Source: JAWKWH01 sp963669415
GTDB taxonomy: Bacteria > Pseudomonadota > Alphaproteobacteria > Rhizobiales > Rhizobiaceae
Direction: 5' to 3'
DNA length: 64,000 nt
Assembly (NCBI GenBank): GCA_963669415.2
Contig: CAXXPS010000003.1
Span: forward strand, 1,240,001-1,304,000
This document shows, piece by piece, positions 61,021 to 64,000 of the stretch. The stretch's first letter is position 1. Each line of letters starts with the position of its first letter. The notes beneath the pieces are model-generated. The model was not told the DNA's origin and searched no databases. It saw nothing but the letters and a program-made list of their open reading frames with translations. Position numbers and translations under genes: made by a program.

Positions 61021-64000
61021 TTACCGAAACTCGAAAATCGACCGGAAAATTCCTGGCGCGATGATCGAAATCGGATTGACCAGCAGTTTCGGCGACTTGG
61101 CATCGCCAGACAGTTTGTAGGTGATGCCGATCAGTCCGCGGTCACGACCATTGCCGAGGATCAGTCCGACGACCGGAATATCGGCGAAGAGCCGGTTCAG
61201 GCCGTAGGCAGGCATGAACGTGCCGGTCAGCGACATATTGCCATTCGCATCATAGAGATGACCCTGAAATGTCGAGCCGATCAACGGTCCACGCAATACA
61301 CCGTCAGCAATCGCAAGGTAGCCATTGCCTTTCTCGATCCTGGCAAATCCCTGTTCAAATTTGGCTTTGGAAACGTCGATATCGCGCTTGACCGCCTGGC
61401 TTAAACTGCGGTCATCACCGTCCGGCGCGGTAGACACCAGCGCCTCCAGCCTCGGCTCGTTGACGACCCAGAAATCGCGCGCATCAATTTGCCCGCGCAA
61501 CGGCTCACCGTCAGCACCGGTCATTCTGAGGTCAATGGATCCGCCCTGCATGTTTCCGTATATATCGAGAAAACGGAGTATGGCGCCCGCATCTGCCGAT
61601 TGCATAGTTACTGTTCTGGCACCCTGAGCGCCTTCCTGGCGCACCGCAAAGCGCTGACCTGACGCGGTGGTTGCCGAGATCTGCAGGCCTGATGCCCTGG
61701 AACCAGTGCCGCTGTAGACAATATCGACGTCGCTGACGATTTCATTGCCAAACCCGCGGACCTGTCTTGCCTTTGCTGTGAGCCGGACCGGAACGTCATC
61801 CAGCCCCTCACTGGCCTCCTCGACATCGGACAGGAATTGTTTGATCAGCGAACGTGCGTCGATCCTTTCGCCCTTGACCGACATGTCGTACCCGCGTCCG
61901 TCCCGTTTGATTGATAGATCAAATGAATCGTCGCGATTGAGTTTCACGCCGGAAAACTGGGCAGATTGGATATCCCCCTTGTTCAGGATTGCGGAGCCGC
62001 TCAGGAAGAAGGATTTGCCTTCCAACCTGATGTCCGTCAGCCGTGTGATCTCTCCATCGTCGCGAAGCCTGAAACTCGCCTTCCCGGGAATGCCCGGTCC
62101 TTTCGTCCATCCGGCCCACGGAAAGCTCAGGGTTGCCTTTGTGACGTCAGCATGGAGCGTTTGCGACCCGTCATCGGCTTCCTTGATATCGACGACGACC
62201 GGACCCGAAACAACAGTATTGAGCTGTGGCGCAACCTCCGCTCGCACTTTGTCGTCAAGTTCCAGTTTCAGGTCCAGCTTTCGCCTGTTGTCATCCCCGT
62301 CCAGTGGTTCGGCGAGCGAGAACTCTGCAGGCAGGCCATTGAGTTTCCCCTTTGCCCTGATCGTTGCAGTTTGCGGATCAACCACAATGGAGCCCGTCGC
62401 ATCACTGAGCTCCTGACCACCGAACGGTTTGGCCACTGCGAGACCGGAATAGTCGAGTGCGACACGCCAGCTCAACGCTTCGCGATCAGGCACAGCTTGA
62501 AGCGGGATATTGCCACCGACATGTCCGGTCACCGTACCGGTGAAATCGTCCGGTCCCAGCTCGATATACCGATCGGCGTTTATTGGATCATAAGTCGCAA
62601 GTTCGGCGACGGCGTCAGCGTTACCCGCTACGTCGATCTCAAGCGCCCCGACAAGCGGCTTGATTGCCGCATTAATTCGAAACTCACCGTTCGCCGCATC
62701 CACGGTGCGGCCGCTGGGCATGTATGCGGTGCCGGAAGACAAACGGATCGTGACGTTTGTTCCGCCGAAATCCACCGTTCCGTTGGCATCGCGAACCGGC
62801 GGGATTTCACCGGCCGTATCAAAGCGGGTCCCGAAAATTTTGAAATGTCCTGAAACTTCGTCAGCCGTGAACGGAAAAGCATCGCCAAACCTGCCTGCGA
62901 CTGTGCTCATTTCCAGCCAGCTGTCGCGCACTTCGCCACCGAAGACGTTGTCCAGCACCCAGGAACGTGCGCCGTCGGCTGCTTTCCACGGCCAAAGCTG
63001 CTTGGCGTGTGCGACAGGCATTTTGGGTACCTGGATGTTCAGAAATGCAGCCGGTGTCTTGCCGCCCGGAAACACCAGCGCGCCATTGCCGATTACTTCG
63101 CCACCCGTGGTACGGACCCCTAATTCGTCGGCAGTGATACGGCCTTCCGGCAGGTCGATGATGCCAGCCAGGCGTGCAAGCACACCAATCGGCCGTTCGG
63201 GTGAATCGGCAGCGGTAATGCGCGAACCGTCGCTGACCAATTCATATCGATAGATAGGTTTGAGCGATTGAGCTTCAGGAGCCGGCTGTATCGCGCCATG
63301 CAATTCCAAGTGCGCTTTGCCAATGTCGGCGACAATATTCTCAATCTCCAACTTACCGGCGCCTTCATCCAGCGTCGCGGTAACGCGCAGAGTACTGTTC
63401 TGGCGTTCATCCTTGACGGTTTCGAGGACAAAATCGTCAATCGCCAATTCGGAATTGATGCTGCCGGGCTGTCCGGTGGTTTTGGACCCATCGAGGCTTA
63501 TGCGAATTGCGGCTGTGATCTTGCGGGCAAACGGTTTTTTCAGAGTGCCCGGCGTGTAGTTCCATTCAAAATCAGGGATCGACATTTTGCCCAGAAACGA
63601 GAGGCTCTCCGCCTGATTACGCACTTGCGCAGATAATCCCGCCTCAATCTCGCCAATCTTCAAATTGGCATTCAGCGATGATCCGTCACCTTGGTCTTCA
63701 AGTGTCAAATCGGACAACATCAAACTGGGCAACCGCGAAGGTGAGAGCCACCCAATTTCTGCCCGATCAATGCTTACCGCGCTCCCAAGCCGACTGGTGG
63801 CGGAAACAATTTCCCGCATAGAATCGAATACGGATGCCGCCACCTTGTCGGGGTCGATCAAGCCGCGATTGTTCAGCAATCCGGCAGCAAGGTCAGACCC
63901 GCCCTCACCCAGCCTGATTGAAACATGCGACAAGTTTATACCCGAAAGCTCGGCTCTGCCCGCCAGCAACGGCGCCAGTTCGATGCCAAACCGGATTCGT
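61021..64000 (-). CDS. AsmA/YhdP-like large envelope protein (5' part outside the window)
   Basis: The frame runs from the stop at 61021 to the window edge, giving at least 993 residues; the N-terminus is missing. Long repeats of short beta strands (for example LTLEDQGDGSSLNANLKIGE) and the C-terminal AsmA/DUF3971 part (GMTGADG-like DLRMTGADGEPLRGQIDARD, GLIGITYKLSGDAKSPKLLV) match the YhdP/AsmA group of bridge-like proteins that move phospholipids between membranes. The final SPKLLVNPISIIAPGIFRSI is the family's usual end. It converges on tyrS, with 5 bases between the stops. Confidence 0.85.
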   Translation of the reverse strand, partial: RIRFGIELAPLLAGRAELSGINLSHVSIRLGEGGSDLAAGLLNNRGLIDPDKVAASVFDSMREIVSATSRLGSAVSIDRAEIGWLSPSRLPSLMLSDLTLEDQGDGSSLNANLKIGEIEAGLSAQVRNQAESLSFLGKMSIPDFEWNYTPGTLKKPFARKITAAIRISLDGSKTTGQPGSINSELAIDDFVLETVKDERQNSTLRVTATLDEGAGKLEIENIVADIGKAHLELHGAIQPAPEAQSLKPIYRYELVSDGSRITAADSPERPIGVLARLAGIIDLPEGRITADELGVRTTGGEVIGNGALVFPGGKTPAAFLNIQVPKMPVAHAKQLWPWKAADGARSWVLDNVFGGEVRDSWLEMSTVAGRFGDAFPFTADEVSGHFKIFGTRFDTAGEIPPVRDANGTVDFGGTNVTIRLSSGTAYMPSGRTVDAANGEFRINAAIKPLVGALEIDVAGNADAVAELATYDPINADRYIELGPDDFTGTVTGHVGGNIPLQAVPDREALSWRVALDYSGLAVAKPFGGQELSDATGSIVVDPQTATIRAKGKLNGLPAEFSLAEPLDGDDNRRKLDLKLELDDKVRAEVAPQLNTVVSGPVVVDIKEADDGSQTLHADVTKATLSFPWAGWTKGPGIPGKASFRLRDDGEITRLTDIRLEGKSFFLSGSAILNKGDIQSAQFSGVKLNRDDSFDLSIKRDGRGYDMSVKGERIDARSLIKQFLSDVEEASEGLDDVPVRLTAKARQVRGFGNEIVSDVDIVYSGTGSRASGLQISATTASGQRFAVRQEGAQGARTVTMQSADAGAILRFLDIYGNMQGGSIDLRMTGADGEPLRGQIDARDFWVVNEPRLEALVSTAPDGDDRSLSQAVKRDIDVSKAKFEQGFARIEKGNGYLAIADGVLRGPLIGSTFQGHLYDANGNMSLTGTFMPAYGLNRLFADIPVVGLILGNGRDRGLIGITYKLSGDAKSPKLLVNPISIIAPGIFRSIFEFR

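Overview
The window looks like a chromosomal segment of an alphaproteobacterium, most likely order Hyphomicrobiales (Rhizobiales). The grounds are protein style (SufB beginning MPAVQETIEQVRKID, a PaiB-like flavoprotein, Omp25/RopB-like porins), high-GC codon use, and a near-consensus Irr iron-control element upstream of the Suf operon. No plasmid or phage backbone is visible.

Region 1 (about 0.2-17.6 kb, perhaps to 21 kb) is a dense accessory catabolic locus. Two operons diverge from an intergenic region at 10322-10576 that carries two similar palindromes of the RpiR/HexR type. Leftward lie an SsuABC/NMT1-type importer, a Gfo/Idh/MocA dehydrogenase and a flavin monooxygenase fused to an NTF2-like domain. 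Rightward lie an uncharacterised TIM-barrel-like protein, an SDR dehydrogenase, an RpiR regulator, a D-aminoacylase-type amidohydrolase, a second Gfo/Idh/MocA dehydrogenase, a VOC protein and a D-threonine-aldolase-like enzyme. Two esterases, a third Gfo/Idh/MocA enzyme, RidA and another VOC protein lie to the left. A PhyH dioxygenase, an M20 amidohydrolase and an EamA exporter lie to the right. The substrate is not identifiable from sequence.

Region 2 (21-32 kb) is the most striking. An operon encodes a diaminobutyrate aminotransferase, a 1438-residue membrane-bound NRPS-like protein of the Pls/PosA type (A-PCP-six TM helices with three left-handed-beta-helix modules) and a JmjC/cupin-like dioxygenase. 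Nearby are an Sfp-type phosphopantetheinyl transferase, a periplasmic copper amine oxidase and an outer-membrane barrel with an acidic linker. No ectA or ectC is present. A cationic diaminobutyrate-derived product is the best hypothesis.

Region 3 (32-41.7 kb) has a second SsuABC-type importer with an isochorismatase-like hydrolase, two LysR regulators, a GFA-family protein and a large MscS channel.

Region 4 (41.85-44.5 kb) is a 2.65-kb island bounded by tRNA-Thr(TGT) and a degenerate 46-bp copy of its 3' part. It has no integrase. It holds small secreted or membrane proteins, a decayed small gene and a 272-bp MITE-like element.

Region 5 (44.7-64 kb) is core genome: NAD kinase, an Omp25-like porin, a DEAD-box helicase, TfoX, a complete SUF operon (desulfurase, SufB, small membrane protein, SufC, SufD, SufS, SufT, a DMP19-like acidic protein, SufA), an alpha/beta hydrolase, a PaiB-like protein, a methyltransferase, AnmK, TyrRS and an AsmA/YhdP-like giant protein that runs off the edge.

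Four genes (near 3324, 4231, 8215 and 53409) are broken by single-base shifts. Each can be repaired by changing the length of a short mononucleotide run by one. That pattern fits sequencing error at least as well as real decay.
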